Shown: positions 41,980 to 51,974, counted from the first letter of the stretch. The stretch: 64,000 nucleotides of DNA from Flavilitoribacter nigricans DSM 23189 = NBRC 102662 (GCF_002646595.1 NZ_PDUD01000018.1:310001-374000); one strand, 5' to 3'. Numbers and translations: made by a program. Notes: generated by a model from the sequence alone, not told the origin.

Positions 41980-42666
41980 CTACACCTCGATATCTTCTTC
42001 CGTGATGATCCGGCCGTTCAGGCAGCGAATGATCCGGGCGGGAAAATTCTCAATGATCCGGTAGTCGTGGGTAGCGAACAGGACGGCAGTATTATGCTTT
42101 TGGGCCAGTTGCCGGAGTAGCAGCAGAATATCATCGGAGGTTTCCGGGTCGAGGTTTCCGGTAGGCTCATCCGCCAGAATGATCTGCGGTTCGTTGAGCA
42201 GCGCCCGGGCGATCACTACGCGTTGCTGTTCCCCGCCGGAAAGTTTGTGCGGCATGGTGCGGTATTTTTCCTGCAGGCCTACCTGTTGCAACACCTCCCG
42301 GATCCGCTCTTTGATCTTACTTTCTTCTTTCCATCCCGTGGCTTCCAATACGAAGCGCAGGTTCTCCTGGACCGAACGGTCCGGTAAAAGATTGAAATCC
42401 TGGAAAACAATTCCCAGTTCCCGGCGTAATAATGGAATGGTCTTACGGTCTAAGCTACCGAGATCATACCCGGCGACTATACCCTTGCCTACTTTCAGGG
42501 GCAGGGCGCCGTACAGGGTTTTGAGCAGACTGGATTTGCCGCTGCCGGTCTTTCCGATAAGATAGGTAAATTCACCCCGGGAGATCTTGAGGTTCACCGC
42601 GTTTAACACCTGGTGCTTTTGCTGAAATATGCCTGCCTCGTTTAGCTGTACGATCAAATTACTCAT
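41980..42666 (-). CDS. FtsE-like ABC transporter ATP-binding protein
   Basis: A 228-aa ABC ATPase with Walker A GKTGSGKSS (about 38-46), Q-loop FQDFNLLPDRS, signature LSGGEQQRV, Walker B ILADEPTGNLD and an H-loop ATHDYRI. The RELGIVFQDFNLLPDRSVQENL region is typical for FtsE, which with FtsX regulates peptidoglycan hydrolases during division. No FtsX permease lies beside it, so membership of the broader FtsE/LolD/MacB group cannot be excluded. It is convergent with the DUF819 gene and divergent from ccmE. Confidence 0.85.
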   Translation of the reverse strand: MSNLIVQLNEAGIFQQKHQVLNAVNLKISRGEFTYLIGKTGSGKSSLLKTLYGALPLKVGKGIVAGYDLGSLDRKTIPLLRRELGIVFQDFNLLPDRSVQENLRFVLEATGWKEESKIKERIREVLQQVGLQEKYRTMPHKLSGGEQQRVVIARALLNEPQIILADEPTGNLDPETSDDILLLLRQLAQKHNTAVLFATHDYRIIENFPARIIRCLNGRIITEEDIEV

Positions 42667-42729
42667 TACCCAACAACATTTTACCGTTTTTTGACTATTG
42701 TCAAAGCCGCTCGACCGCTAAAGTAATTG

Positions 42730-42737
42730 TATTTTTG
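42730..42737 (+). promoter_or_regulatory. -7 promoter box for ccmE
   Basis: TATTTTTG matches TAnnTTTG exactly, 63 bases upstream of the ccmE start. A -33 TTTG is not well placed. Confidence 0.4.
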
Positions 42738-42799
42738 CAGCGTTTGCAACAATTTAGGCGTCTATTGTAGAGAAAGACCACTTAAAATAAAATAACATT

Positions 42800-43198
42800 A
42801 TGAAAAAAGTCCATTTCATCGGTATCGCAATGATCGGTATTGCCATCTTCCTGCTCAGCCAGGTTGCGGGCGATATGAGTACCTACGCTACTTTCCACGA
42901 TGCCGATCAGGCCGGAGAGAAAGTTAAGATCGCCGGGCAACTGGCCAAGGATAAGGAGATCGTCTACAATCCTGAAAAAGATCCCAACTATACCAGCTTC
43001 TACATGCGGGACTCCGAAGGAGAAGAGCGCAAGATCGTTCTGCTGGCGGCTAAACCGCAGGATTTCGAACTATCCGAACAACTCGTTCTGACCGGATCTA
43101 TGGACGGCGATACTTTCGTCGCTACCGATATGCTGACCAAGTGCCCTTCCAAATATAAGGATGAGGAGATTTATATTAAGAGTGAGAAGAAGGGTTAG
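42800..43198 (+). CDS. ccmE: Cytochrome c maturation protein CcmE, Cys variant
   Basis: A 132-aa haem chaperone with an N-terminal membrane anchor (about 5-25) and an OB-fold domain (about 35-125). In the classical protein haem is bound through a His in a HxxxY motif. Here the corresponding site, after TDMLTK, is C-P-S-K-Y (CxxxY), the variant known from archaeal and some bacterial systems. It would receive haem in the periplasm and pass it to the CcmF-type lyase encoded 155 bp downstream. Confidence 0.85.
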   Translation: MKKVHFIGIAMIGIAIFLLSQVAGDMSTYATFHDADQAGEKVKIAGQLAKDKEIVYNPEKDPNYTSFYMRDSEGEERKIVLLAAKPQDFELSEQLVLTGSMDGDTFVATDMLTKCPSKYKDEEIYIKSEKKG

Positions 43199-43256
43199 GG
43201 AGGTGCGAGGTGCGAGATGTCAGGTGCGAGGTGTCAGGTGTGAGGGGTCAGGTTGG
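43199..43256 (+). repeat. Degenerate short tandem repeats of GAGGTG/TCAGGTG type
   Basis: Immediately after the ccmE stop, about 58 bases consist of 7-8-base units resembling GAGGTGC and TCAGGTG repeated six to seven times. It is purine/G-rich on the plus strand and non-coding. The remaining spacer to ccmF is AT-rich without structure. Confidence 0.7.
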
Positions 43257-43353
43257 TCTATCTACCTGAAACAAACATCAACACATTAACACTTCAGCAC
43301 CTTAACACATAAATTGAGATTGGAATTGAGCCCAATTTGACAAAAAACAATAA

Positions 43354-46233
43354 ATGGATACCATCCAATATGTAGGAGAGCATTTGTGGCCGGGAAGACT
43401 CGGGCATTTTGCCATTATTCTGAGTTTTGTAGCCGCTTTGCTGGCATCGCTGGCATATTTTTACGGCACCCAGCGTCGGGGCCTTCCGGAAGCGTCGCGC
43501 TGGAAAAATATTGGCCGGGCTGCTTTCGGCGTACACGGGATCAGTGTATTCGCCATCATCGGTCTGATCTTTTACGTAATGATCAACCGGTACTACGAAT
43601 ACCAGTACGCCCAGAGCCACGTTTCCGACGATCTTCCCTTTCGCTATATCTTTTCGGCTTTTTGGGAAGGCCAGGAAGGCAGTTTTCTGCTGTGGATGTT
43701 CTGGCATGTCGTATTGGGAGTCGTTTTGATCCTGACCTCCCGCAAGTGGGAGTCTCCGGTGCTATCGGTGCTATCGCTGGTTCAGGTATTCCTGATGTCC
43801 ATGATCCTGGGGGTATACGTTGGCTTTGGAGATGAGGCCGCCCGGATCGGTAGCAACCCGATGATGTTGCTGCGGGATGTGATGGACGCCCCCATTTTTG
43901 CCAGTGCGGATTATACGGAACTGATCAGTGGTACGGGTCTGAACCCCTTGCTACAGAACTACTGGATGACCATCCACCCTCCTACCCTTTTCCTGGGGTT
44001 TGCCTCTACGGTGGTTCCTTTTTGCTTTGCCATAGCCGGACTTTGGACCAAAGACCACCGCGCCTGGTTAAAACCGGCAATGCACTGGTCGCTGTTCAGC
44101 GCCGCCATTTTGGGACTGGGTATCCTGATGGGAGCCGCCTGGGCTTACGAAGCCCTTACTTTCGGCGGTTACTGGGCCTGGGACCCCGTGGAAAACATGT
44201 CATTGGTACCCTGGCTGGTCATGGTTGCCGGTATCCACACCAATCTCATTGCCCGGTCTACGGGTTATTCTATTCGCAGTACTTATGCCTTTTACCTATT
44301 GTCCTTTGTACTGGTGCTCTATTCTTCCTTTATGACCCGTAGTGGCGTACTGGGAGAGACTTCCGCCCATGCATTTACGGAAATGGGACTGGAATGGCAA
44401 CTCGTTGCACTCAATGTGGCATTCCTCGGCCTGGGAGCCGTGCTGCTGGCCATGCGCTACAAGAGTATCCCATCTCCGAAAAAAGAAGAAAGTACACCCT
44501 CCAAAGAGTTTTGGATCTTTATCGGTACGCTGGTACTGCTGTTCTCCGCTTTGCTGATCACCGGATCTACTTCGCTGCCGGTTTTCAATAAGATCTACCG
44601 CTTTTTCGATCCGTCGTTCAAAGGCTTTACGGTAACCGATCAACTGGAGCACCACAACAAATACCAATTGTGGATCGGGGTGTTCATCGGTATTCTTTCC
44701 GGTTTGGCGCAATACCTGCGATTTAAGGAATTCAACTGGGCTAAATACAAGAATAAGTACTGGAAACATCTGGGCATCGGCCTGGCCGCAGCGGTGGGAA
44801 TTACCGCGCTGACCGCGCTTTGGGTTGAAGCCCGCGCCTGGCAGTATCTCCTGCTACTCTTTGCCGGCGTTTTTGCAGTAGTAACGAATGTAGACTACAT
44901 CATTACCTTTCTGAAAGGCAATTTAAAGGCCGCAGGATCGGCCTTTTCCCACATCGGTTTCGGATTGCTGATCGTAGGGGTGCTGGCATCCGGATTGAAC
45001 AAACAGTACATTTCGTCCAATCCCTACGTGATGACCGGCCTGATCGAAGGTGCCGAACAGGATGCCCACAAGCGCAATATCATCCTCTTCAAGGATATCC
45101 CGATGAGTATGTCCGGCTATAAGGTGGAATATACCAAGGATACCATCGACGGTTTTACCCGTACCTATACGGTAAACTTCCAGAAAATGGATGAATCCGG
45201 TGCCGTGAAAGAAAGCTTTCAGGTGCAGCCCAATGTATTGTACAATAATGAATTCACCAAGATAGCGGCGGTGAACCCCAGTACCCGTCGCTATTGGAAC
45301 AAAGATATTTTCACCCACATCACGAGTCTGCCCGAATCCGAAATGGATGTAGAGGCGAGAAAAGCGATTGAAGACAACCTGAAGTACCAATCGGCAGATC
45401 TCACGCCCGGGCAGGTATACCAGTTCCAGGATACCGTAGCGGTGGAGGATCAGGATACTTTCAGCATTCGCTATTTCAACCTGTTGGTGGACGGGATTGA
45501 CCGGAATCCAAGTCACCCGGATTATCATCCGGAGGAAGGAGATATGGCCATCGGTGCCCGGCTGCAGATCCAGCAACGCGGCGACGATACGGTATATACG
45601 GCTCTGCCCGTGATCGTACTGCGGGATCAGCTGCTCTATACGTATCCGGTGCAGATCAATGATCTGAGTACCAAGGTTAGATTAAGTGAATCCATCCTGG
45701 ATGACCTCCTGATCCCCGAAGAATCTCTGGATTACCAGGAGTTTACCCTCAAACAGGGAGAAGTGGCTCAATTCGGAGATTACCGGATCACTTTTGCTCA
45801 GTTTAACCGGCAACCTTCCCATCCGAACTACGAACCGCAGTCGGAAGATATTGCGGTCGGCGCCACCGTACAGATACAGGATGCGGCCGGCAGTAATTAT
45901 ATCGCCCAGCCGATCTATCTGATCCGGGGCAACCGGCCGTTCAATGTCAAAGATCAGATCCCCGAAATTGGGTTCCACGTTCGTTTTGCATCTATCGATC
46001 CGGGAACCGAATCCATCAGTCTTTTGGTCGCCCAGAACCAGAATGCTACCAATACCGTGCCCGTGGAAATGGCTACTAATTCCGTACGTTCGGATTTCCT
46101 CGTACTGCAGGCCATTGAATTTCCAGGTATCAATCTCGTATGGTTTGGAAGTTTGCTGATGCTGGCGGGGATGGGCGTCAGTCTGTGGAATCGCAGAAAG
46201 GAATCCCGCAATACAGAGCCGGATGCTGCTTAA
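43354..46233 (+). CDS. ccmF: CcmF-like cytochrome c haem lyase (CcsA family)
   Basis: A 959-aa membrane protein. The first 550 residues form many transmembrane helices with the haem-handling WWD-type loop AYEALTFGGYWAWDPVENMS (about 265-285) and several His in periplasmic loops. The C-terminal 400 residues are a large extracytoplasmic domain containing a duplicated segment: NRNPSHPDYHPEEGDMAIGA and, later, NRQPSHPNYEPQSEDIAVGA. It should ligate haem to apocytochrome c with CcmE as donor. The stop overlaps the next gene by 11 bp. Confidence 0.9.
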   Translation: MDTIQYVGEHLWPGRLGHFAIILSFVAALLASLAYFYGTQRRGLPEASRWKNIGRAAFGVHGISVFAIIGLIFYVMINRYYEYQYAQSHVSDDLPFRYIFSAFWEGQEGSFLLWMFWHVVLGVVLILTSRKWESPVLSVLSLVQVFLMSMILGVYVGFGDEAARIGSNPMMLLRDVMDAPIFASADYTELISGTGLNPLLQNYWMTIHPPTLFLGFASTVVPFCFAIAGLWTKDHRAWLKPAMHWSLFSAAILGLGILMGAAWAYEALTFGGYWAWDPVENMSLVPWLVMVAGIHTNLIARSTGYSIRSTYAFYLLSFVLVLYSSFMTRSGVLGETSAHAFTEMGLEWQLVALNVAFLGLGAVLLAMRYKSIPSPKKEESTPSKEFWIFIGTLVLLFSALLITGSTSLPVFNKIYRFFDPSFKGFTVTDQLEHHNKYQLWIGVFIGILSGLAQYLRFKEFNWAKYKNKYWKHLGIGLAAAVGITALTALWVEARAWQYLLLLFAGVFAVVTNVDYIITFLKGNLKAAGSAFSHIGFGLLIVGVLASGLNKQYISSNPYVMTGLIEGAEQDAHKRNIILFKDIPMSMSGYKVEYTKDTIDGFTRTYTVNFQKMDESGAVKESFQVQPNVLYNNEFTKIAAVNPSTRRYWNKDIFTHITSLPESEMDVEARKAIEDNLKYQSADLTPGQVYQFQDTVAVEDQDTFSIRYFNLLVDGIDRNPSHPDYHPEEGDMAIGARLQIQQRGDDTVYTALPVIVLRDQLLYTYPVQINDLSTKVRLSESILDDLLIPEESLDYQEFTLKQGEVAQFGDYRITFAQFNRQPSHPNYEPQSEDIAVGATVQIQDAAGSNYIAQPIYLIRGNRPFNVKDQIPEIGFHVRFASIDPGTESISLLVAQNQNATNTVPVEMATNSVRSDFLVLQAIEFPGINLVWFGSLLMLAGMGVSLWNRRKESRNTEPDAA

Positions 46234-47017
46234 ACAGGTCGTGCTCATCGGGGCCGGAAACGTTGCCTGGCGACTGGGATTGCGACTGCATGAACAAGGC
46301 ATAAAAATAGCGCTGGTCTTTAGTCGTCGTATAGCAAACGCCCAGGCACTGGCCGGGGAGCTAAACTGCCCGGCCACTGACAGCCTGGATAAAATACCGG
46401 CACTGGATAACTGCCTTTATCTGCTGGCGATCAGCGATGATCATATTGCCACCGTAGCTGCCGGCTTAGGCCACCTGAACGGGCCCGGCCGGGTGCTGGC
46501 CCACACTTCGGGTGCGGTGAGTAGTCGGGTCATTGCCGGCGACTTCGATCAGACCGGTGTGTTTTATCCTTTGCAAACCCTGTCCCGGGATCGTCCGGTG
46601 AATTTTGAGCAGCTTCCGGTCTGCGTCTACTCTGCGGACCCAAAAGTGCAGGACGGCTTGCTCCAGCTAGCCTCCCGGATCACGCAACAGGCCCGGGTCA
46701 TCGATGACGAGCAGAGGAAAAAACTGCACGTAGCCGCGGTATTCGTCAACAATTTCAGTAATCATTTATTCAGTGTCGGACAACAGATCGTCGAAGCGGA
46801 AGGACTGTCCTTCGACCTGCTTCGGCCGCTGATCGCCGAAACGGCCGCCAAGGTCATGGAGCAGGATCCGAAAGACATGCAGACCGGCCCGGCCCGGCGG
46901 GGAGATCAGCAGACCATTTTGGCCCACCTGCAGTATCTGCAAAAGTTTCCGGAATTACAGAACCTCTACCGGGTAATCAGTCATTCGCTGCAGCAGATGT
47001 ACCATCTGAAGCCATAG
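46223..47017 (+). CDS. Rossmann-like and DUF2520 protein
   Basis: A 264-aa protein with an N-terminal NAD(P)-binding Rossmann fold (VVLIGAGNVAWRLGLRL, residues about 5-22) and a C-terminal helical DUF2520 dimerisation domain (about 120-260, including HVAAVFVNNFSNHLF). The layout resembles ProC and 6-phosphogluconate dehydrogenase-type reductases, but the substrate is unknown. No signal peptide. It overlaps ccmF by 11 bp and so is translationally coupled to it. Confidence 0.88.
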   Translation: MLLKQVVLIGAGNVAWRLGLRLHEQGIKIALVFSRRIANAQALAGELNCPATDSLDKIPALDNCLYLLAISDDHIATVAAGLGHLNGPGRVLAHTSGAVSSRVIAGDFDQTGVFYPLQTLSRDRPVNFEQLPVCVYSADPKVQDGLLQLASRITQQARVIDDEQRKKLHVAAVFVNNFSNHLFSVGQQIVEAEGLSFDLLRPLIAETAAKVMEQDPKDMQTGPARRGDQQTILAHLQYLQKFPELQNLYRVISHSLQQMYHLKP

Positions 47018-47066
47018 GCCTAATTATGGGATCTAAAAACACTGAAACAGGACAAAAAGAAGATTT

Positions 47067-47348
47067 ATGCGCATTATTGGCTATATCGAGCATCCGGAGC
47101 TGAAGATCACGATCTTTAAAATGGATACCCGGATATCGGTAAAATTTGAGAAGGGATATCTGGAACAGACTTTTAAGTTCAGGCAGGCGAACGGACTGGA
47201 GGGGGCAAAAGAAATACGTCAGCTGGTCGATGCTAAGTTTTTGGGCCAGGTTGAAGATCAATTTAGTCAGATGGAAGCGCTGCACGAAGCCGCGATAACC
47301 ACCCATTTCCCACCGGAACCAGCTGACGAGTTTGATGATATTATCTAA
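47067..47348 (+). CDS. Small conserved hypothetical protein
   Basis: A 93-aa protein with a predicted beta-rich N-terminal half (IGYIEHPELKITIFKMDTRI) and a helical middle (AKEIRQLVDAKFLGQVEDQF), ending in an acidic tail PADEFDDII. It follows the DUF2520 gene by 49 bp and overlaps the convergent downstream gene by 8 bp. Not recognised; probably cytoplasmic. Confidence 0.75.
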   Translation: MRIIGYIEHPELKITIFKMDTRISVKFEKGYLEQTFKFRQANGLEGAKEIRQLVDAKFLGQVEDQFSQMEALHEAAITTHFPPEPADEFDDII

Positions 47349-48045
47349 GTCTCTGGTTGATTAGACGGCGATCGATCTGTTGCAGCTTATCGCGCCGGGC
47401 GTCCAGAATACTGGTCATATTTCGGATCTGTTCTTCTACGGTAGTGAGTTCACGATTCTTTTCGCGATTCTCTTTTTCGAGTTTAGTGATCTTATCCAGG
47501 TTATCGGAAATATCGTCGGACAGGTTCTTCCGACGGTCAATCAGATCTTCGAGTTCTTCTTCCGTTTCCTTAACCAAATTTTGGTAATGGTTAGGCAGGT
47601 AACTTCCGATGAACGCTTCTACGGTATTCTGTAAGCGCTGGAACTCTACGGGGTAATCATTTGCATTCAGGTAAATATCATGACCGAGTGATGCGAAGAC
47701 GCACATTTCGGTCAGGTTTCCCTGTTCGACAACCCGGGTGTAGAGATTGATCCCCTTATCCGTAATCTCGGGAAAATTCACGCCTTCGGCTTTCAGCATA
47801 TCTTTATTGGAAAGGAAGCCGATGCCTTTGAGGTCGATATCATAATTATCGTCCAGGTAATCGTGCCAGGCCTTTTTCACTTCCTTGGGAAGCGGGTCCA
47901 TCTGTACCCGGATACAGGCCCGTGGCTCATCATTATGCATGAGCGTCCCCTCTTCGATCAGTAAGGTCTGGGCGGATAATTGGAAAGTGCTGAATACGAT
48001 CAGGCAGATCGTAGTAAGTAGTAGATTTTGAATACGATATGGCAT
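47341..48045 (-). CDS. Exported coiled-coil protein of unknown function
   Basis: A 234-aa protein with a signal peptide cleaved after FQLSAQ (about residue 26) and a globular N-terminal part (about 30-140). The C-terminal half (about 145-234) is a highly charged coiled coil, with segments such as EEELEDLIDRRKNLSDD and RREKLQQIDRR-type heptads. It is probably periplasmic or in the outer envelope. It is not adjacent to a partner on the same strand; upstream lies only the sigma-54 activator after 52 bp. Confidence 0.75.
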   Translation of the reverse strand: MPYRIQNLLLTTICLIVFSTFQLSAQTLLIEEGTLMHNDEPRACIRVQMDPLPKEVKKAWHDYLDDNYDIDLKGIGFLSNKDMLKAEGVNFPEITDKGINLYTRVVEQGNLTEMCVFASLGHDIYLNANDYPVEFQRLQNTVEAFIGSYLPNHYQNLVKETEEELEDLIDRRKNLSDDISDNLDKITKLEKENREKNRELTTVEEQIRNMTSILDARRDKLQQIDRRLINQRLR

Positions 48046-48097
48046 TTTTCTATTTACTTTTTAACAAGTAAATCCTCTGCCATGTTCGTTTTTGCGC

Positions 48098-50962
48098 CTA
48101 CAGGTAATCCTCTCTTTTAATTCCCAGTTTACGCATTTTGGACATCAGCGTCCGGTCGTTGAGCTCCAGTAAACGGGCGGCACCTTTAGGACCGGTGACC
48201 CGCATATTGCACTTCTTGAGCGCTTCGAGAATATGTTCTTTCTGCATTTCCTCGAAACTGAGAAATCCTTTTTTGTCTTTGCCTTTACGGTGGCTTTCGC
48301 GCACCAGGTCGAAACTCGCTTTCAGGTTCAGCATACCATCCTTAGCGAGGATCATGGCCCGTTCTACCATGTTCTCCAGCTCCCGGATATTGCCCGGGAA
48401 ATCGTATTTTTCCAGCTCGGCAATATCCGCCTGGGATATCTTATCGATCTTTTTCCCCATACGCTTACCGTATTTCTGGGTAAAGTGCTTGATCAGCAAA
48501 GGAATGTCTTCCTTTCTTTCCCGCAGCGGAGGATTGGCAATCGGGAAAACATTAAGTCGGTAGAACAGGTCTTCTCTGAACGTCCCTTTCTCCACCATTT
48601 CCTCCAGATTCCGGTTGGTGGCGGCCACGATGCGTACGTCAACGGTAAGCGTGTTCGTTCCGCCAAGGCGTTCGAACTCTCCCTCCTGCAATACCCGGAG
48701 CAGTTTAGCCTGGAGATCCAGCGGCAGTTCTCCGATCTCATCCAGGAAGATCGTTCCTTTGTCGGCCAGTTCAAAACGGCCCTTCTTTTGCTGGACCGCA
48801 CCGGTAAATGCCCCTTTCTCGTGACCGAAGAGTTCGCTTTCGATAAGGTTTTCCGGAAGCGCCGCGCAATTCACTTTTATGAAGGGTCGATCCTCCCGGT
48901 CACTCAGGGAATAAATAGCCCGGGCCAGCAGTTCCTTTCCCGTACCGGTTTCTCCCTGGATCAGTACCGTGGCATTCGAATCAGCCACCTGAGCGATCTG
49001 CCCGAGTACATTCCGGTAATTTTTATTCTTGGTGATAATGTTATTGAAGTTGTAATTGGAATAGATCTCTTCCCGCAGCAGGACATTCTCATCCTTTAGC
49101 TTCAGGGACAATTCTTCGATCTTCCGCTTACGTTCAACTAGTTGCTGTTGGTTCTTTTTGCGTTCCTGAATATCGCGGACGATCATACAGGAATAGCGGT
49201 TCCCCTTAAAGTGCGCCGGGCTGATACTGATCTCCACGGGAATGGCTTTACCGCTCTTACTGCGGAATTCCGTCTCGAATTGCTCTGCACTTTCTTTAGC
49301 CAGTATCTTTTCCAGATTGATCCCGGGATAGATCTTGGTGATATCCTCTCCTTTCAATTCTCCTTTCCGATACCCCAGCTTGCTCCTGGCGGCTTCGTTC
49401 TTGTAGGCGATCTTCAGGTTTTCATCGATCCAGAAGATCATATCTCGGGCGGAATCGAGGGCATTCTGCGCGAGAAAGAGCTGTACATCCCGCTTTTTCT
49501 TTCGGCTCCAGTCCCGCATGTAGATGCAGATAAAGGCCTTGGTGCCGTACTGAATGTGATTGAAGGTGCAATAGATCGGCATGGGGCGATCATCTTTGGA
49601 CCAGAGCTCCGCCTCCATTTCGAACTCTCGCAGTTCTTTGAGTCGCGCCCAGTTATCCACTTTTAATCCGCTCAGTTCATCATTTTCCAGGATGCTGAGG
49701 ATGTTGAGCTGTGGAATATCCTCCTTGTCGTATTTCGTCTTTTTCCGAAAAGCTTCATTCGCATAGAAAACGGTGCCGTTGTATTGCACCCAGAGGATCA
49801 TTTCGTGCGAATGTTCAATCGAGAACTGGGTGAGCTTTAACTGATCGTTTTCCTGTTCCTGGGCCGTAATGTCTTTGGAGAAAGCGCAATTGTACTCCAC
49901 GCCCTCGTAGAGGAGATAATTATTCGAGGAAAGGACCGTAACAACCTCCCCGGACTTCGTGCGTAAGTTGAATTTTCCTTCAATATGTTTTTTAGCCCGT
50001 AATTTATCCCAGAAGATATCCCGGTTGCTGTTTTCCAAACCGGTAGTGATCTGGCTGGTCTTTAGTTCCAGCAGCTCCTTACGGGTGTATCCAAGGCGAT
50101 CGCAGGTTGACTGATTAACGTAAGAGATGGTGCCGTCGTTTTTCACCCAAAAGACCAGATCACTGACGTGATCCAGGCTAAATTGAGAAAGGTAGCTTTC
50201 TTCTTCTGTATTGCTGTCCGCTTTGAAAGCCCGGCTGATGGTCCCGTACAGTTTGCTGGTAAAGTTATCCGTACGGAATGCCTTAGCGGAAATGTGCAGT
50301 CGTTCGAAACCATCATCAGCATGATTGAAGAGAACGATCGTTTCGAAACTTTCCCCCTCGCCAATGAGTTTACCCGCCAGTCCCTGTACTTTTTTAATGT
50401 CTTCAAAGGAGATGTGATCCGCAAAGGCTGCCTTCACTTCCTTAATGGGAAACGTATTTTGCTCGTAGGGCAGCCCCAGTAGATCTTTCAGCTCTCCGAT
50501 CAGTAAAAGTTCCTGTCGGGTAAGGTCGAGTTCCCAGCTGCAGATATTCCCCGTCTCAGCGGTAGCGCGCAGCAGATGAAGGTACCGTTGGGAATCCAGC
50601 AGGAACTCAATATTGATCATGGCCCAGGTGCTCCCTCCGATTTCCTGATAGCGTGTAGTGGTTTTGACCGGTACCAAAGCACCTTCGGAGTGCATGTATT
50701 CAATATCTTCGACCAGCGATTCGCCGGACTGAATATTCTTCCAGAGTTTTTTCCAGCTGAGTAGAGTAAGGTGAGGATTAACGGTGAAGATGAGTGATTC
50801 TGACAAATCATCGGGCTGATAGCCAAGTTTCTGCAACAACGCATCGTTGGCCAGATGGATCTCACCGCTCTCATTTGCAAACAACACGCCATCCCTGAAG
50901 CCGTCGAAAGCGCCCTCAAGAACCTGCAATGCTGGATAAATTGCAAAAGAGATTGGCATCAT
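48098..50962 (-). CDS. PAS-containing sigma-54-dependent activator
   Basis: A 954-aa regulator. The ATG at 50962 is preferred to an in-frame TTG 12 codons upstream. The N-terminal 600 residues hold several PAS folds in series (for example [20 protein letters not shown] and [11 protein letters not shown]), then a coiled-coil linker, then the AAA+ domain with Walker A GETGTGKE (from G670), the sigma-54-contacting GAFTGA loop (G717) and a C-terminal Fis-type helix-turn-helix ([20 protein letters not shown]). Without a receiver domain it is probably controlled by ligands or redox at the PAS domains. Its targets need RpoN-type -24/-12 promoters; I saw none clearly in the window. Confidence 0.9.
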   Translation of the reverse strand: MMPISFAIYPALQVLEGAFDGFRDGVLFANESGEIHLANDALLQKLGYQPDDLSESLIFTVNPHLTLLSWKKLWKNIQSGESLVEDIEYMHSEGALVPVKTTTRYQEIGGSTWAMINIEFLLDSQRYLHLLRATAETGNICSWELDLTRQELLLIGELKDLLGLPYEQNTFPIKEVKAAFADHISFEDIKKVQGLAGKLIGEGESFETIVLFNHADDGFERLHISAKAFRTDNFTSKLYGTISRAFKADSNTEEESYLSQFSLDHVSDLVFWVKNDGTISYVNQSTCDRLGYTRKELLELKTSQITTGLENSNRDIFWDKLRAKKHIEGKFNLRTKSGEVVTVLSSNNYLLYEGVEYNCAFSKDITAQEQENDQLKLTQFSIEHSHEMILWVQYNGTVFYANEAFRKKTKYDKEDIPQLNILSILENDELSGLKVDNWARLKELREFEMEAELWSKDDRPMPIYCTFNHIQYGTKAFICIYMRDWSRKKKRDVQLFLAQNALDSARDMIFWIDENLKIAYKNEAARSKLGYRKGELKGEDITKIYPGINLEKILAKESAEQFETEFRSKSGKAIPVEISISPAHFKGNRYSCMIVRDIQERKKNQQQLVERKRKIEELSLKLKDENVLLREEIYSNYNFNNIITKNKNYRNVLGQIAQVADSNATVLIQGETGTGKELLARAIYSLSDREDRPFIKVNCAALPENLIESELFGHEKGAFTGAVQQKKGRFELADKGTIFLDEIGELPLDLQAKLLRVLQEGEFERLGGTNTLTVDVRIVAATNRNLEEMVEKGTFREDLFYRLNVFPIANPPLRERKEDIPLLIKHFTQKYGKRMGKKIDKISQADIAELEKYDFPGNIRELENMVERAMILAKDGMLNLKASFDLVRESHRKGKDKKGFLSFEEMQKEHILEALKKCNMRVTGPKGAARLLELNDRTLMSKMRKLGIKREDYL

Positions 50963-51090
50963 GCCATCCACATTCAGTGATGATGAAAGATTCTTCAAAT
51001 AAAATTATGATGTGGGACCCGGAACAAATCTAATTCTTTAGAATTAATTTTCCAACATTTCGCACAAGTACCACCGGTACGTATGGAGAC

Positions 51091-51678
51091 TTAGATTAAC
51101 TCGTCCATTTTAAGCTCATCAGAATCCTGTTCGTTCAGTAGAGTCGCGATCTCATCCGGACTCATATAGTACTTTTGAATCCGCTTCTTATAATGATCCG
51201 GAAGGGTAGATTGTTCAAGAATAAATGTTTTGGTGGCGAGCAGTGTATTTCCGAATCCGCGATCAATGGCGTAGATATCGGCCTGGCGTTCGGCACCGAT
51301 CCGAAAGGTGGGCATGAGGAGGTATCCCAGGCCGAAACGGATCATCCCGAAAGCGCTGCGGTGCTGGTAATCGACGATGTGCCCCAGTTCGTGGGCAAAC
51401 CAACCGACCAGGACCTCTTCGGGCAGATCGGGAATGGGTACGTGTTGTTCCAGTTCCGTGTGATTGCTGATATCGATCCGGTAGTGCCTTTTCTTACGGT
51501 TCCAGAAATCAAAATTGATCACCGGCTGGGCACGCATTGTTGTGTCGCTTACCGGCTTACGGCGGACAATGATGGGATGAGGGTCCAGTATCTTGTAGGG
51601 TGCATAGGCTTTTAAAAAAGCGTTTCGGACAAATTCCGACTTAATAGATTCAAATGTAATGTTGCTTGGGTGGGTCAT
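51091..51678 (-). CDS. HExxH-containing putative metalloprotease
   Basis: A 195-aa protein with a central VGWFAHELGHIVDYQHR segment (about 108-125). Its HExxH helix would carry two zinc ligands and the catalytic Glu. Further acidic residues downstream (for example RQADIYAIDRGFG) could give the third ligand. There is no signal peptide, so it looks cytoplasmic, or its substrate is not envelope-bound. The N-terminal region (IKSEFVRNAFLKAYAPYKIL) is unrecognised. It stands alone between two short spacers. Confidence 0.7.
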   Translation of the reverse strand: MTHPSNITFESIKSEFVRNAFLKAYAPYKILDPHPIIVRRKPVSDTTMRAQPVINFDFWNRKKRHYRIDISNHTELEQHVPIPDLPEEVLVGWFAHELGHIVDYQHRSAFGMIRFGLGYLLMPTFRIGAERQADIYAIDRGFGNTLLATKTFILEQSTLPDHYKKRIQKYYMSPDEIATLLNEQDSDELKMDELI

Positions 51679-51752
51679 ATTATCTGTGTATAAAGAACAG
51701 TTCCCTTTTCGAACACGAGAAATTCAATTGGTGTTCTTAAGAAAAAAAAATC

Positions 51753-51974
51753 ATGAAATCCAATCAACCCATATCGTCTGATACACTGCTCATTATGTTG
51801 TTAACGCTGATCTTTCCGATCATGCACCGGGCACAATCCTCCAGTGAAAGCGTATACAGTGACCAGGCTTTTGATCCGATACGGACAGAGGTGTGGTACG
51901 AAGATCCTTTTATTTGGGGAGCTGTTATTATTCTGGCGGGAATCGGCTTTTTCTGGCTGCGTCGCAGAAAGTAA
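51753..51974 (+). CDS. Small single-span membrane protein
   Basis: A 73-aa protein with a hydrophobic N-terminal segment (LLIMLLTLIFPI, probably a signal or anchor), a short acidic ectodomain (SESVYSDQAFDPIRTEVWYED) and a C-terminal transmembrane helix capped by RRRK. The helix-plus-basic-tail end resembles LPXTG- or PEP-CTERM-like tails but no sorting motif is present. A clear terminator follows. Function unknown. Confidence 0.6.
   Translation: MKSNQPISSDTLLIMLLTLIFPIMHRAQSSSESVYSDQAFDPIRTEVWYEDPFIWGAVIILAGIGFFWLRRRK

Noticed and set aside
51753-51974. PEP-CTERM or LPXTG sorting protein
   Set aside because: The helix and basic tail are present but there is no PEP or LPXTG motif.
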